A stretch of DNA of 36,803 nucleotides from Atlanticothrix silvestris CENA357 (GCF_016056295.1 NZ_JAECZB010000085.1:1-36803); one strand, 5' to 3'. Positions 1 through 8,287 are shown, counted from the stretch's first letter. The notes: generated by a model not told the origin, from the sequence alone. Numbers and translations: made by a program.

Positions 1-250
1 AGCCTCCCCAGCTCCCCCAGCTTTTCTTAGTGACATTCCCCCCAATAGTCCAGAGCTTAATCCCATTGAGCGTTTATGGGAACACATTAAGCATGAATTG
101 TCTTGGGAACATTGCACACACTTGGATCAATTAAGACACAAGCTCAAACAGGTTCTTGACTCTATTTCTACCGAAGCAATCGCATCGATTTGTGGATGGG
201 ATTACATCACAAGAGCTTTATTAAGTGCAACTTCATAGAGAATTGGTATA
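1..250 (+). mobile_element. IS630-family transposase, C-terminal fragment (cut by window edge)
   Basis: One frame is open from base 2 to a TAG at 236-238. From about base 43 it encodes the motif PPNSPELNPIERLWEHIK, which marks the end of the DDE catalytic domain in IS630/Tc1-type transposases; the last acidic residue is the Glu after NPI. The first 40 bases are a CTCCCCAGCTCCCC-type simple sequence and translate to Ala/Pro-rich residues unlike a transposase, so the element may already be truncated here. Just after the stop comes AGAATTGGTATA (239-250), whose complement TATACCAATTC is common at cyanobacterial element ends. The right end is therefore probably near 248-250 with a TA target, the family's usual target. 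The left end lies outside the window. Confidence 0.8.
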
Positions 251-277
251 AGCTTTGGTGGCGTAATCGATACACTC

Positions 278-556
278 TTGGCAATGGCCAACTATCGTCC
301 CATGCCTGAAACTAGCATTATCCATTTCGTTGCTTATCCTGCCGATACACTCTACATTCTCACCGAAAACCAAGATACAAAGGTATCTCAGCTTTTAGAT
401 TTGGGTAAAAAGTGGTGCGCTGATTCGGTAGAAGTCACTGATGGCACGAATGAGGAGTATAGTTTTCGGCTCAAACGTCAACTGAGAACTCGATTTGAAG
501 GTAATGATCTTCAACACCCCCGTGATGCAGTTGTTGTTTGTTATTGGTGGGATTAA
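278..556 (+). CDS. Hypothetical protein, probably 5'-truncated by the IS630 element
   Basis: I do not recognise this product. The 92 codons start at a TTG (278) or more plausibly the ATG at 284. The frame is also open upstream through 251-277 (reads FGGVIDTLLA) right up to the inferred transposon end, so this is probably the 3' portion of a longer gene whose beginning was displaced by the insertion. The protein is soluble with no membrane segment. It has a mixed alpha/beta look and a run of charged residues (RLKRQLRTRFEG) before an aromatic C-terminus ending in CYWWD. There is no clear ribosome binding site. Whether the remnant is expressed is unknown. Confidence 0.5.
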   Translation: MAMANYRPMPETSIIHFVAYPADTLYILTENQDTKVSQLLDLGKKWCADSVEVTDGTNEEYSFRLKRQLRTRFEGNDLQHPRDAVVVCYWWD

Positions 557-605
557 AGTAGTACACAGCTACGGCAACCGTTAAGTAACCCTGACTTGAA
601 AACTT

Positions 606-710
606 TCAACTACTAGCATAATTCAGCACTCGTTCCCATTCCCAACGCCATGCTGTCTCTACCGTTATTTCTTTGCCGTTGGTAAATTTGATAAATTCTG
701 TACTATGCTC
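606..710 (-). pseudogene. C-terminal fragment of a small cyanobacterial protein family
   Basis: On the minus strand, 34 codons after an upstream stop read EHSTEFIKFTNGKEITVE and then TAWRWEWERVLNYASS before a TGA. No start codon lies in this frame. The fragment matches the C-terminus of the small ORF at 5824-5985 almost residue for residue (TEFIKFTNGKEITV, TAWRW, WERVL), so it is a degraded copy of the same family. The family function is not known to me. The other bases between 557 and 756 show nothing further. Confidence 0.55.
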
Positions 711-756
711 CTAGCCGAGGTTGTAGAGTGGGCAAACACTTGTCCAGCTAAAAGAC

Positions 757-3288
757 TTAAACAGAGATAAAGTTATTCTGAGTCAGCGTAGTTGTATCAA
801 AGTTAGTCAGGATAGCTAAAGTTTGATTACCCAAACGAATTTGATCATCAGAGAAAGACAACTGATTAAAACTTAAACCAGACAAGCCGATTTTGTCGCT
901 CTGACCTAAACTAAAGTCAGTAATAATGTCATGCTCGGCGGCTTTTGCCAGAACGAAGATATCACTACTAGCACCGCCATTCAGGTTATCATCGCCTTTG
1001 CCACCGATGAGGAAATCGTTACCTGCACCGCCAACTAAGATGTCTTGACCATCACCCCCCAAAAGCGAATCGTTACCATTAGCGCCAAAGAGCTGATCAT
1101 CACCATTATCACCTTGGAGATTGTCATTGCCAGCATTACCAGTGAGCGTGTCTTGACCGTCACCCCCAATTAGGCGATCACTGTCAATACCGCCGAAGAG
1201 TAGATCATCACCATTATTGCCTTGGAGATTGTCGTTTCCAGCATCACCAGTGAGTGTGTCTTGCTCGTCACCGCCGGTTAAGCGATCACTGCCAATACCG
1301 CCAGCGAGATTGTCATTGCCAGCATCACCATTGAGTATGTCTTGACCGTTACCGCCAAAGAGTAAATCGTTACCGTTAGCGCCGAAGAGTAGATCATCAC
1401 CATTATTGCCTTGGAGATTGTCATTGCCAGCATTACCAGCGAGTGTGTCTTGACCGTCACCGCCAATTAGGCGATCGCTGCCAATACCGCCAAAGAGTAG
1501 ATCATCACCATTGCCGCCAGCGAGGTCGTCGTTTCCAGCATCACCAGTAAGTCTGTCTTGACCATTATCGCCAAAGAGATGATCATCACCATTATCGCCT
1601 TGGAGATTGTCATTACCAGCATTACCAGCGAGTATGTCTTGACCGTCACCGCCAATTAGGCGATCACTGCCAATACCGCCAAAGAGTAGATCGCTGCCAG
1701 TATTGCCAGTGAGATTGTCATTGCCAGCATTGCCAAGGATGGTATCTTGCCCATTGAGTCCATCAATAATGTCATTACCTGGAGTGCCGTTGAGATTGTC
1801 ATCATTGTTAGTGCCTTTGAAGTTTGCCCCGACTGCGACTGTTACCAACCCCGTGTCAGTACCACCGTTGCCATCATTGATGGTATAATCAAATTTGCTA
1901 TTGCCAGTGAAGCTTGTAGTCGGGGTAAAGACAATATCGCCGTTGTTATTCAGAGCGACACTACCGTTAAGCGCATTACTAACACCAGTGATATTTAAAG
2001 TTTCACTGTTTACATCGGTATCGTTGGCGAGGAGGTCAGCCGCTAGCAGCGTCAGGGGTGTGTTTTGATTAGCGCTAGCACTGTCATCACCTGCTACCGG
2101 TGGATCGTTGACACCGTTGATGGTGAAATTAACTGTTGCTGTATCTGTGCCGCCTTTGCCATCGCTAATAGTATAAGTGAAGCTGTTGCTGGCGGTAGCC
2201 CCCACACCTAAAGATTGAAATTGTCCGTTGGGGTTGTAGGCAAAGATGCCATTGCTATTGAGGGTGAGCAAAGCACCAGAAGTTAATTTAATCTGATTGC
2301 CGACAGCCGCAGGATTGCCGTTCACCTGTGTCACCGTTAAAGTATCGTTATTTGAGTCACTGTCGGCGGTGGTAGGATTAGCAACTAGCACATTGCCATT
2401 GAAAACCTTGTCTTCATTTGTGCTAAATGCATCATCAACTGCGATGGGGGCTTGGTTGAGGTTAAAGCCTAAGGTGGTTTTTGCTACCGCACTGGTGTTA
2501 CTGAAACCTTGTCCGTCATCGACGATAAACTCAATTACCCCATTGGTGGTATTGACAGTGTTAGCTGTATTACTGTAAATGATACTGGCGAGAACTTGGC
2601 GGTAATTGGCAACTGTATCTGTGCCGCCCAGGGTGAGAATGCCTGTGGTGGGGTTGTAGGTAGCGGTGATGTTGCTGATGGCAGTAGCGTCCAGACTTTC
2701 GGCTGCGCCATCCAAGAGATTGGTAATCGTGATGGTGGCACCAACTAAGGTAGTGCTGTTGTCGCTCAGGCTGAAGTCGCTGTTGACGATGGAAACAGGA
2801 GTGCCGCTAAAGGTGGTGCTAAAATCAATTCCAGAAGAGTTGCCATTAAGGTCGAGTACGGGGGCAGGGTTGCCATACACCACGTAGCTCTGCCCGGAAT
2901 AAGTGACGCCGTTGGGGTCGGCACGAGATGCCCCGATAATTAGGTCATCAATGCCGTCGCCGTTGATGTCCCCGGCACTGCTGACAGAGGAGCCTGAAAA
3001 GTCACCCGCATTAATGCCATTAATCAAAAAGCCATTGCTGCTATTGAAAGTAAAAAGTTCGAGGCTGGCACTAAAGCCACTGCTTTTGCCAAAGACTATG
3101 TAGCTCTGCCCGGAATAGCTGCCGTAGGAAGGACTTACTGCCCCGATAATCAGGTCATCAATGCCGTCGCCGTTGATGTCCCCTGCGCTGCTGACGGATC
3201 TGCCTGAGAAGGCAGCGGCCGCGAAGCCGTTAATAAAAAAGCCGTTGCTACCATTAAGGGTGGAGAGGTTAAAGGTTGAATTTGCCAT
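757..3288 (-). CDS. Secreted FG-GAP/cadherin-like/RTX calcium-binding protein
   Basis: This 843-residue protein is modular. Residues 1-130 hold two FG-GAP (integrin-alpha-like) repeats, each with the calcium loop DINGDGIDDLIIG. Residues about 140-480 contain repeated Ig/cadherin-like modules with signatures such as NQAPIAVDDAFSTNED and VNDPPVAGDDS, and TYTISDGKGGTDT-type strands. From about residue 490 to 760 runs a long array of nonapeptides of the GGxGxDxLx type, the RTX calcium-binding beta-roll. The end is a typical RTX C-terminal block (DIFVLAKAAEHDIITDF). There is no N-terminal signal peptide, as expected for type I secretion through the C-terminal signal. It is probably a surface or extracellular structural/adhesive protein; no catalytic domain is visible. 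It lies 111 bp downstream of the TIGR03032 gene on the same strand. No dedicated type I exporter is adjacent. Confidence 0.9.
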   Translation of the reverse strand: MANSTFNLSTLNGSNGFFINGFAAAAFSGRSVSSAGDINGDGIDDLIIGAVSPSYGSYSGQSYIVFGKSSGFSASLELFTFNSSNGFLINGINAGDFSGSSVSSAGDINGDGIDDLIIGASRADPNGVTYSGQSYVVYGNPAPVLDLNGNSSGIDFSTTFSGTPVSIVNSDFSLSDNSTTLVGATITITNLLDGAAESLDATAISNITATYNPTTGILTLGGTDTVANYRQVLASIIYSNTANTVNTTNGVIEFIVDDGQGFSNTSAVAKTTLGFNLNQAPIAVDDAFSTNEDKVFNGNVLVANPTTADSDSNNDTLTVTQVNGNPAAVGNQIKLTSGALLTLNSNGIFAYNPNGQFQSLGVGATASNSFTYTISDGKGGTDTATVNFTINGVNDPPVAGDDSASANQNTPLTLLAADLLANDTDVNSETLNITGVSNALNGSVALNNNGDIVFTPTTSFTGNSKFDYTINDGNGGTDTGLVTVAVGANFKGTNNDDNLNGTPGNDIIDGLNGQDTILGNAGNDNLTGNTGSDLLFGGIGSDRLIGGDGQDILAGNAGNDNLQGDNGDDHLFGDNGQDRLTGDAGNDDLAGGNGDDLLFGGIGSDRLIGGDGQDTLAGNAGNDNLQGNNGDDLLFGANGNDLLFGGNGQDILNGDAGNDNLAGGIGSDRLTGGDEQDTLTGDAGNDNLQGNNGDDLLFGGIDSDRLIGGDGQDTLTGNAGNDNLQGDNGDDQLFGANGNDSLLGGDGQDILVGGAGNDFLIGGKGDDNLNGGASSDIFVLAKAAEHDIITDFSLGQSDKIGLSGLSFNQLSFSDDQIRLGNQTLAILTNFDTTTLTQNNFISV
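1020..1745 (-). repeat. Tandem 27-bp RTX-coding units with 189-bp higher-order repeat
   Basis: The RTX-coding part is built from 27-bp units (nine codons). Landmarks show larger periodicity. The string GCGATCRCTG recurs at about 1174, 1282, 1471 and 1660, spacings of 108, 189 and 189 bp, that is 4, 7 and 7 units. The two 189-bp blocks at 1278-1466 and 1467-1655 are near copies. Such an array should expand or contract by slippage or recombination. Confidence 0.85.
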
Positions 3289-3375
3289 AATTATTGTGTT
3301 TGTTTGTTGTTTCTATTGAGTTGATATTTGGGATTGAGCAAGATTTGATGTTCTTGGTCTCTCTTGTTTTCTAAA

Positions 3376-3397
3376 CTTTTCCCTACCCAGGGAAAAG
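3376..3397 (-). terminator. Hairpin just after the TIGR03032 stop codon
   Basis: CTTTTCCCT and AGGGAAAAG form a 9-bp perfect stem with a 4-base loop, starting two bases after the TAA of the minus-strand gene at 3400. On the minus strand it is followed by TTTAGAAAAC, only a short U-run, so it is a modest intrinsic terminator or an mRNA-end hairpin that separates this gene from the RTX gene. Confidence 0.55.
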
Positions 3398-3399
3398 GT

Positions 3400-4464
3400 T
3401 TAAAAAGCTTGTGTTGCCAGAATCGGCGCAGTCAAACAATTTGTAGTGCCAATGGTGATTACTCTCCTAATTTCATCAGAGCGAAATCCAATCGCCATTG
3501 GGCGGCGAATTTGTGGTAATATTGCAATGTCATATAATTCTATGACTACGCCTTCGATGTTGAGAGAGTGAACAAGATCACCGCTTTTGAGGTCTATAAC
3601 TAGTAACCCGCATCTTGCACTGGCATCTTTTGCCGCGAGCTTGTCATCTAGGGGTAAGCCACTGAGGGTTTTAGTGTGGCGAGATTCAGAAATACCCACA
3701 ATGGCAAAGTTGTTATGGAATGCCAGTCCTCTTTGATAGCCTGGACAAAAAGCTACGGCTTGAAACTTTCCACTTTCTAAATCTGCATAACCAAATTCCC
3801 CTGTACCAGAGTTGAGTAACCACAATTTGCCTTGATACCACCGAGGAGAGTGGGGCATGGATAGCCCGTCTACAATTATTTTGTTGCTGTCAATATCAAT
3901 AATGCAGCCGCCATTAACGCGCTTTTGTCGCCAACCTTCAGCCACATCAGATTTACTAATCACGCTGACATATTTGGGTTTACCATCTTTTATAGCCAAG
4001 CCGTTGAGATGACATCTATCTTCCGCCGCTGGTTGCCATAGGGGTACAAAACTATGGGTTTGGCTGACGGTGGCAAGGCAGCTAAATAGGGTATTAGCAA
4101 AGATGATTTGTTGGTTGTCATCAATTACAATATCGTGAATGTCTAAATCCCCTGTGATGTACCCAATCTGGGGTAAATATATGGCATCGTGCCCATTGTG
4201 GCTTTCTCCTGGTGCAAGGGTGTTTTCAAATCGCCAAAGTTGGTATAAGGTGCTGATGTAGAGGCTGTTACCTGTGGCGTATAAGCCCATGCAACGGTCT
4301 AAGGTGCGCTCAAACACCGCTAATTTGCCATCTGGTTGTAAACCAATAAAAAATACTTTCCCAGCTTGGTAGGTAGTGAATACTAGACTCAGGTTTTGTT
4401 CATATAGCCAGGGGACAAATTGCCGAGAAGCACTGATTTCTAGTTTGGGTGTTGTTGTATTCAT
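3400..4464 (-). CDS. TIGR03032 family protein
   Basis: The 354-residue protein begins with the family-type stretch SRQFVPWLYEQNLSLVFTTY, followed by QAGKVFFIGLQPDGKL and LDRCMGLYATGNSLYIST. It continues with repeated beta-strand blocks such as HDIVIDDNQQIIFANTLFSC and CHLNGLAIKDGKPKYVS, suggesting a beta-propeller-like fold. The length fits the family. No signal peptide or membrane segment is visible, so it is likely cytoplasmic, or exported by a route I cannot see. The biochemical role of TIGR03032 proteins is not established to my knowledge. Its start (ATG 4464) is followed by a plausible N-terminus. It is upstream of, and co-oriented with, the RTX gene, separated by a hairpin; a functional link is possible but unproven. 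Confidence 0.85.
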   Translation of the reverse strand: MNTTTPKLEISASRQFVPWLYEQNLSLVFTTYQAGKVFFIGLQPDGKLAVFERTLDRCMGLYATGNSLYISTLYQLWRFENTLAPGESHNGHDAIYLPQIGYITGDLDIHDIVIDDNQQIIFANTLFSCLATVSQTHSFVPLWQPAAEDRCHLNGLAIKDGKPKYVSVISKSDVAEGWRQKRVNGGCIIDIDSNKIIVDGLSMPHSPRWYQGKLWLLNSGTGEFGYADLESGKFQAVAFCPGYQRGLAFHNNFAIVGISESRHTKTLSGLPLDDKLAAKDASARCGLLVIDLKSGDLVHSLNIEGVVIELYDIAILPQIRRPMAIGFRSDEIRRVITIGTTNCLTAPILATQAF

Positions 4465-4845
4465 GGTGAAGTATCAGGGTTGATGGGATAGGAGATAGGG
4501 AATGTTTTTTACTCTTTAGAGCTTCTACTACTGGCTCTACTATCTAAAAGAGCAATTATTAACATACTAGTTGCCTTACACTTGCAGTACAAAGTTAAAT
4601 TTTCACCACGCCTCATCCTCCTTTGGGAATGAGTTTTTTATTTGCCGTTAGAATAACCTGCCTCGCCAACTGCCTTTGCCCCAAGAAATATTTGAGCAGT
4701 TATTAAATTTGTTTGCTAAGAATTTGAAGTATAATTTGTAACTTAATGACAGGTTGAACTACCATATCTCTATCTAATGTATGTTAAACATACTGTTATA
4801 TGCACTATATTAACCTTGCCTTTTTTCTGGCTACTTTTTGTCTAA
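4465..4845. other. Intergenic region, no gene seen
   Basis: This AT-rich stretch lies between the minus-strand TIGR03032 gene and the plus-strand winged-helix pseudogene. It should hold the TIGR03032 promoter. It includes runs such as TATGTTAAACATACTGTTATATGCACTATAT at low complexity, but no ORF, tRNA or convincing terminator. Confidence 0.5.
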
Positions 4846-5813
4846 GTCTCATTAATCGAATATTTCAGGCATTGGACAAACTGGAAGATTAAGAATCACC
4901 GTACCTCTTGGATTTATCAGCCACTCAAGCGTATTTATGCCGATTTGATGGGTGAACACAGTCTCCATGTGATCCGAAGTGCGATCGCTCTACTTGAGGA
5001 AATGGGCATCATCGAGAAGAAGAAGAACCCAGGCAACGGTCAAGATAGAACATGGCAGTATAAATTGCACTTTAATGTACTGAATCGGCTGTTAGAACAT
5101 GGCAAGTGCAAAACTGAACATTCCAGATTCAATGCAGAACAATACCACAGATCCCATCCAGAAGCTTCAAAGCCACAATAACACTCTGCTGTTGAGCCTC
5201 AAAAAAATGAGGAAGTGGAAACCGAAATTTCTGACTGTGACCAGGAAGGGGCTTGCCAAACCCCAGAGTTAGAGCTATCTCAGACTACTTGCTTCGTTGA
5301 TGAGCCAGAACAGGTTGACTCGACTAGCGAGACAGATACTCATGAGGATCATTCTTCCGCCGCCCCGGCTGGGTTGAATTTTCAGTTAGGAGACGCTGGT
5401 GATGAGGATTACGCCGAGTCACAAGAAAAATCAATTCAGCCCAGCCATCAAGAGGTACAGTTCGTTTTGCAGCAGTTACGGGAAATACCTTGTACTCCGC
5501 AGTTTCGGCTTAATGCAGAGATTCAACGTACAGTTAAGCGGTGTTGGGAGAATGTACCGGGTGCGATCGCTTATTTGAAAGAAGCGATACGGACTTGGAA
5601 AGGATCAAGTCACCAGAAGCCGTATTCGTTGCTGCTTGCAAGGAAGGAAGGAAACCGGAGTCCGCGCAGGCTAAATCGGACGCGATCGCTTGGTTCGAGT
5701 GGGCGAGACGGCATAGGATTGTGATTGCGATGTCAGGCGAGGTAGTCTACACACCGGAGGGTGAGGCTGTGGCGTTGAAGGAGATAATGCGGCGGTTTCC
5801 GGTGCAGGGATGA
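4846..5813 (+). pseudogene. Winged-helix-type protein gene, broken by a stop and a frameshift
   Basis: Three reading-frame pieces join into one gene. The frame opens at 4846 and runs through HWTNWKIKNHRTSWIYQPL and SAIALLEEMGIIEKKKNPGN to an in-frame TAA at 5179-5181. The same frame then continues with acidic, low-complexity linker sequence and AIAYLKEAIRTWKG up to about 5605. There a single missing base shifts reading into the frame that encodes SPEAVFVAACKEGRKPES, FEWARRHRIVIAMSG and VVYTPEGEAVALKE, ending at 5813. The N-terminal part looks like a winged-helix DNA-binding domain (LLEEMGIIEKKKNPGNGQDRTWQY), as in cyanobacterial replication- or regulator-like proteins. The function of the intact family is not known to me. 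No start codon is evident, so the 5' end may be lost too. Partial copies of the same family lie at 7387-7518 and, more loosely, nearby. Confidence 0.75.
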
Positions 5814-5823
5814 GTAGCTTCAG

Positions 5824-5985
5824 CTATTGATTCGTGACATATCCCAGCACTCTTTCCCATCCCCAACGCCACGCAGTATCTACCGTTATTTCTTTGCCAT
5901 TGGTGAACTTGATAAATTCTGTGCCTTCATCACAAATGACAAACATCGTCTGACCATCGAAGGAAAAGCAGACCCCAGCGAACAT
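5824..5985 (-). CDS. Small conserved protein (53 aa) overlapping the permease stop
   Basis: The ATG at 5985-5983 overlaps the TGA of the permease (5987-5985) as TGATG, an arrangement typical of translational coupling. The 53 codons encode MFAGVCFSFDGQTMFVICDE, then GTEFIKFTNGKEITVDTAWR and WGWERVLGYVTNQ. A degraded paralogue is at 606-710, where the shared part is only the C-terminal 30 residues. This suggests either a genuine small family or the C-terminal remnant of a longer protein that has been copied around the locus. No domain is recognised. It is too short for a full enzyme. The coupled start is the best argument that it is translated; conservation in other genomes would decide. Confidence 0.5.
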   Translation of the reverse strand: MFAGVCFSFDGQTMFVICDEGTEFIKFTNGKEITVDTAWRWGWERVLGYVTNQ

Positions 5986-7286
5986 CACCCTCTTCTAAAA
6001 GCCTTTTGGATGACAATTAGAAGCATTCCAATTCCTACAAACACAAGTGCTAAGATGTGACTTGCCCCAGAAGCAAAAGCAAACAAAACAAGATTGAGGA
6101 GTAACGCGATCGCCGGAACTATATAAGGAACCCGAAACCCGTTAGTTTCAATTTCTCGGCGTTTGATGAGTAGCAACGAGAGGTTGACAAGACAAAACAT
6201 TGCCAGAATCAAGGTAGCGGTGGTTCCTGCTAAAAATTGCAGCGTTCCAGAAAGCGCCAAAAAAATGGCAATTGGTAAAATGACCAACAGCGTTCGATAA
6301 GGTGTGGCTGTGCGTCGATGTAATTTCCCTAACCAAGCACTTAGCAACCCTTCACGTGACATCCCATACAACAGCCGCGATGCCGTAACAAAATTTAACA
6401 GTGCCGTATTGAGTACGGCAAATAGAGCAATAATTGTAAAAATGACCTGGGGAAAATTGGGCTGCGCTCGACGTACTACATCGAGTAATGGCGCACCTGA
6501 AGCAGCAAGCTCGGAGGGATTAAGTACGCTAATAGCAAGCCAGGAAACGAGTATATAGATTACGCCAGCGATCGCTAAGGCAAGTAAAATAGCCTTTGGC
6601 ACGTTACGTTCGGGATTTTTAACTTCCTCCGCAACATTGACAATATCTTCAAATCCAATAAAGGCATAGAAAGCCAGTGCCGCTCCCTGAACGACTGCAC
6701 TCCAACCTATGGCTTGCTCGTTAGGGACAGCAGCAAGACTAGCCGCGCCACCACCACTCAAAAACAAGGTTGAAACCAAAATCACAATCAAAAGACCAGA
6801 AACCTCAATAGATGTGCAAAAAATATTCAGAGCCGAGGACTCCTTCATGCCTCTGAAATTGACAAATGCCAGCACCGAAAAAAGCGCCAGGATAATTAGC
6901 CAAGCTGGAATCGCTGGTACAAAAGCATTGAAATAGCCAGCAAATGCTTTCGAGAGCGTCGCCATCGAAACTAAGCATGTACAAAACATTAACCAGCCGA
7001 CCAATATTGAGAGCCAGTCGGTGCGAAATGCCTGATGGACAAAGTAGGCTACGCCACCGCTTTTTGGAAATCGACTGCCCAGTTCGGCGTAGCTTAAAGC
7101 CGTGAATGCCGCTACAATCATAGCAATCAAGAACGAAGCCCAAACCAAAGTGCCAGAAAGCCCGGCAATTTTTCCGATTACCGCATAAATTCCCGCACCC
7201 AAAATGTCACCTACTCCGTAAATCACTAGAGTTGGCAATCCAAAGACTCGCTTGAGTGAATCTGCTTCTACTTCATTTGTTTTCAT
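5985..7286 (-). CDS. APC-family amino-acid permease
   Basis: This 433-residue integral membrane protein has about 12 hydrophobic helices. The first carries the substrate-binding unwound motif of the amino acid-polyamine-organocation superfamily (YGVGDILGAGIYAVIGKIAG). Helix 2-3 has FTALSYAELGSRFPKSGGVA, the conserved loop of the superfamily. Helix 6 contains FYAFIGFEDIVNVAEEVKNP, also diagnostic. It should sit in the plasma membrane and transport an amino acid by proton-coupled uptake or exchange; the substrate cannot be told from sequence. It ends in a basic tail (QKAFRRG). The start ATG (7286) follows a short AT-rich leader. A 53-codon ORF begins within its stop codon. The flanking sequence is made of decayed gene fragments, so the permease may be part of an inserted segment. 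Confidence 0.9.
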   Translation of the reverse strand: MKTNEVEADSLKRVFGLPTLVIYGVGDILGAGIYAVIGKIAGLSGTLVWASFLIAMIVAAFTALSYAELGSRFPKSGGVAYFVHQAFRTDWLSILVGWLMFCTCLVSMATLSKAFAGYFNAFVPAIPAWLIILALFSVLAFVNFRGMKESSALNIFCTSIEVSGLLIVILVSTLFLSGGGAASLAAVPNEQAIGWSAVVQGAALAFYAFIGFEDIVNVAEEVKNPERNVPKAILLALAIAGVIYILVSWLAISVLNPSELAASGAPLLDVVRRAQPNFPQVIFTIIALFAVLNTALLNFVTASRLLYGMSREGLLSAWLGKLHRRTATPYRTLLVILPIAIFLALSGTLQFLAGTTATLILAMFCLVNLSLLLIKRREIETNGFRVPYIVPAIALLLNLVLFAFASGASHILALVFVGIGMLLIVIQKAFRRG

Positions 7287-7386
7287 ACAACGCCTGAGAG
7301 TTTTTTGCTCAACTGCTAACTTTCAAACATCTTTATTCTGACTATGAGAGCTATTTCTTCTCGTTAGTAGTATTGTCTCATCCATC

Positions 7387-7518
7387 TCGGCTTGCAAAGA
7401 AAGCAGGAAGCCAGAAGCACAATTAGGGTGTTTGAATAGGGAGGCGGTGGCGTTGGCGGACATGATACGGCGGTTTCCGGTGGGGAGTGATAGCAAAACT
7501 GAGGTGCGATCGCAGTAA
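7387..7518 (+). pseudogene. Internally deleted copy of the winged-helix gene 3' end
   Basis: The 43 codons read SACKESRKPEAQLGCLN, then REAVALADMIRRFPVGSD, and stop at 7516-7518. They align with two separated parts of the pseudogene at 4846-5813 (AACKEGRKPESAQ and GEAVALKEIMRRFPVQG), with the intervening 40 or so residues missing. It is a deletion remnant of a paralogue with no start codon. Confidence 0.6.
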
Positions 7519-7540
7519 AGTCAAAGATGCACCAGGGCAG

Positions 7541-7714
7541 ATGCAGAAGCTCAAGATGGCGGAACAATGGCGCGAAAATCCAGGGGTTGAGTTTTTGATG
7601 GAGTGTTGGGCTGACGATCCTGCTTTGCAGATTGTGATTAGGAAATTGGTGGTGAAGTTTCCGCAGTGGGGGATTGCTTGCGTGGATGGGGTGCTGGTGA
7701 AGTGGAAGGAGTAG
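7541..7714 (+). CDS. Small ORF (57 aa), intact member of a duplicated segment
   Basis: The ATG at 7541 opens a 57-codon frame reading MQKLKMAEQWRENPGVEFLM, CWADDPALQIVIRKLVVKF and PQWGIACVDGVLVKWKE, with TAG at 7712-7714. A second, frameshifted copy is at 13756-13930. The product is small, soluble and acidic-to-neutral; no known domain is recognised. It could be the tail of a larger decayed gene, since the frame is open upstream to 7487, or a genuine small protein. The reading frame is intact here and broken in the other copy. Confidence 0.4.
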   Translation: MQKLKMAEQWRENPGVEFLMECWADDPALQIVIRKLVVKFPQWGIACVDGVLVKWKE

Positions 7715-7874
7715 CGATGGCTGAATCACCACTTTGTAATTACTGTCAATTTATAATCTGACTCAGCTAAATGCTTCAAAGAGCGCCCCATCATACTAAA
7801 GGTTAACGGGAAAGAACTTCACATTGACCTAATCCAGTTCAAAAAATAAAAAGTTTTGTAACAATTGAGGCTGG

Positions 7875-7950
7875 TTTGTGTAAAAGTTGCGAGCAACACA
7901 TGAGATATATATAAATTCGCAACTTGATGGGTTCTGATTAGAGGTCTTGT
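7875..7950 (+). promoter_or_regulatory. Conserved leader of the truncated sigma-like gene (copy 1)
   Basis: This segment is nearly identical to 14005-14080. It contains an inverted repeat, AAGTTGCGA (7884-7892) and TCGCAACTT (7917-7925), flanking the AT-rich GATATATATAAAT that could supply a -10 element. GAGG just before ATG 7951 (AGAGGTCTTGT) is a reasonable ribosome binding site. No well-spaced -35 box is seen. The repeat could be an operator or an RNA hairpin. Confidence 0.4.
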
Positions 7951-8178
7951 ATGACTAATGATGGGAGGAAACAACTAGATGCACAACTTAAAGAATTAGC
8001 GATCACAGCCCAGCAATACACAGAGCTAACTAAGGCAAAGCGGATAGCTTTAACACGTTTGATGAATGACATCAAACCCTTATCCTGCCGTCAATACGCT
8101 AAAAAACTCTTGTGGGAAACCTTAAAGGAATTTTTAGAACTGATTGTTTTTGCCAACCCTCAAAAAAATGGGAGTTAA
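7951..8178 (+). pseudogene. Truncated copy of the sigma-70-like gene
   Basis: The first 40 or so codons (MTNDGRKQLDAQLKELAITA, QQYTELTKAKRIALTRLMN) match the gene at 14081 closely. After codon 40 the sequence diverges abruptly into DIKPLSCRQYAKKLLWETL and KEFLELIVFANPQKNGS before a TAA at 8176-8178. All of the sigma region 2 and region 4 sequence is missing, so it cannot act as a sigma factor. The remaining 75-codon ORF may still be translated, because the upstream leader and ribosome binding site are retained. It is best read as the product of a segmental duplication with a breakpoint near 8072. Confidence 0.7.
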
Positions 8179-8199
8179 TGGTTCAAGTATCATCCTTTC

Positions 8200-8221
8200 A
8201 CCTTCGTAAATTGGCGAAGGT
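8200..8221 (+). terminator. Short hairpin after the truncated sigma-like ORF
   Basis: ACCTTCG and CGAAGGT pair into a 7-bp stem with an 8-base loop, 21 bases after the stop at 8178. The following ATTGTTCTACTTAG has no strong U-run, so this is only a possible terminator before the TPM gene. Confidence 0.3.
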
Positions 8222-8287
8222 ATTGTTCTACTTAGCTGTTTTATTCGTTCACACAATTCTTACCAGAGAAAGTCATAATAGAAGCTG

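Noticed and set aside
1278-1655. Two 62-codon minus-strand ORFs inside the RTX gene
   Set aside because: They are off-frame readings of the 189-bp repeat; their equal length is a result of the repeat.
7760-7848. Short frame reading CFKERPIILKVNGKELHIDL
   Set aside because: It looks protein-like but has no start codon and is under 30 codons; probably a remnant within the duplicated leader.
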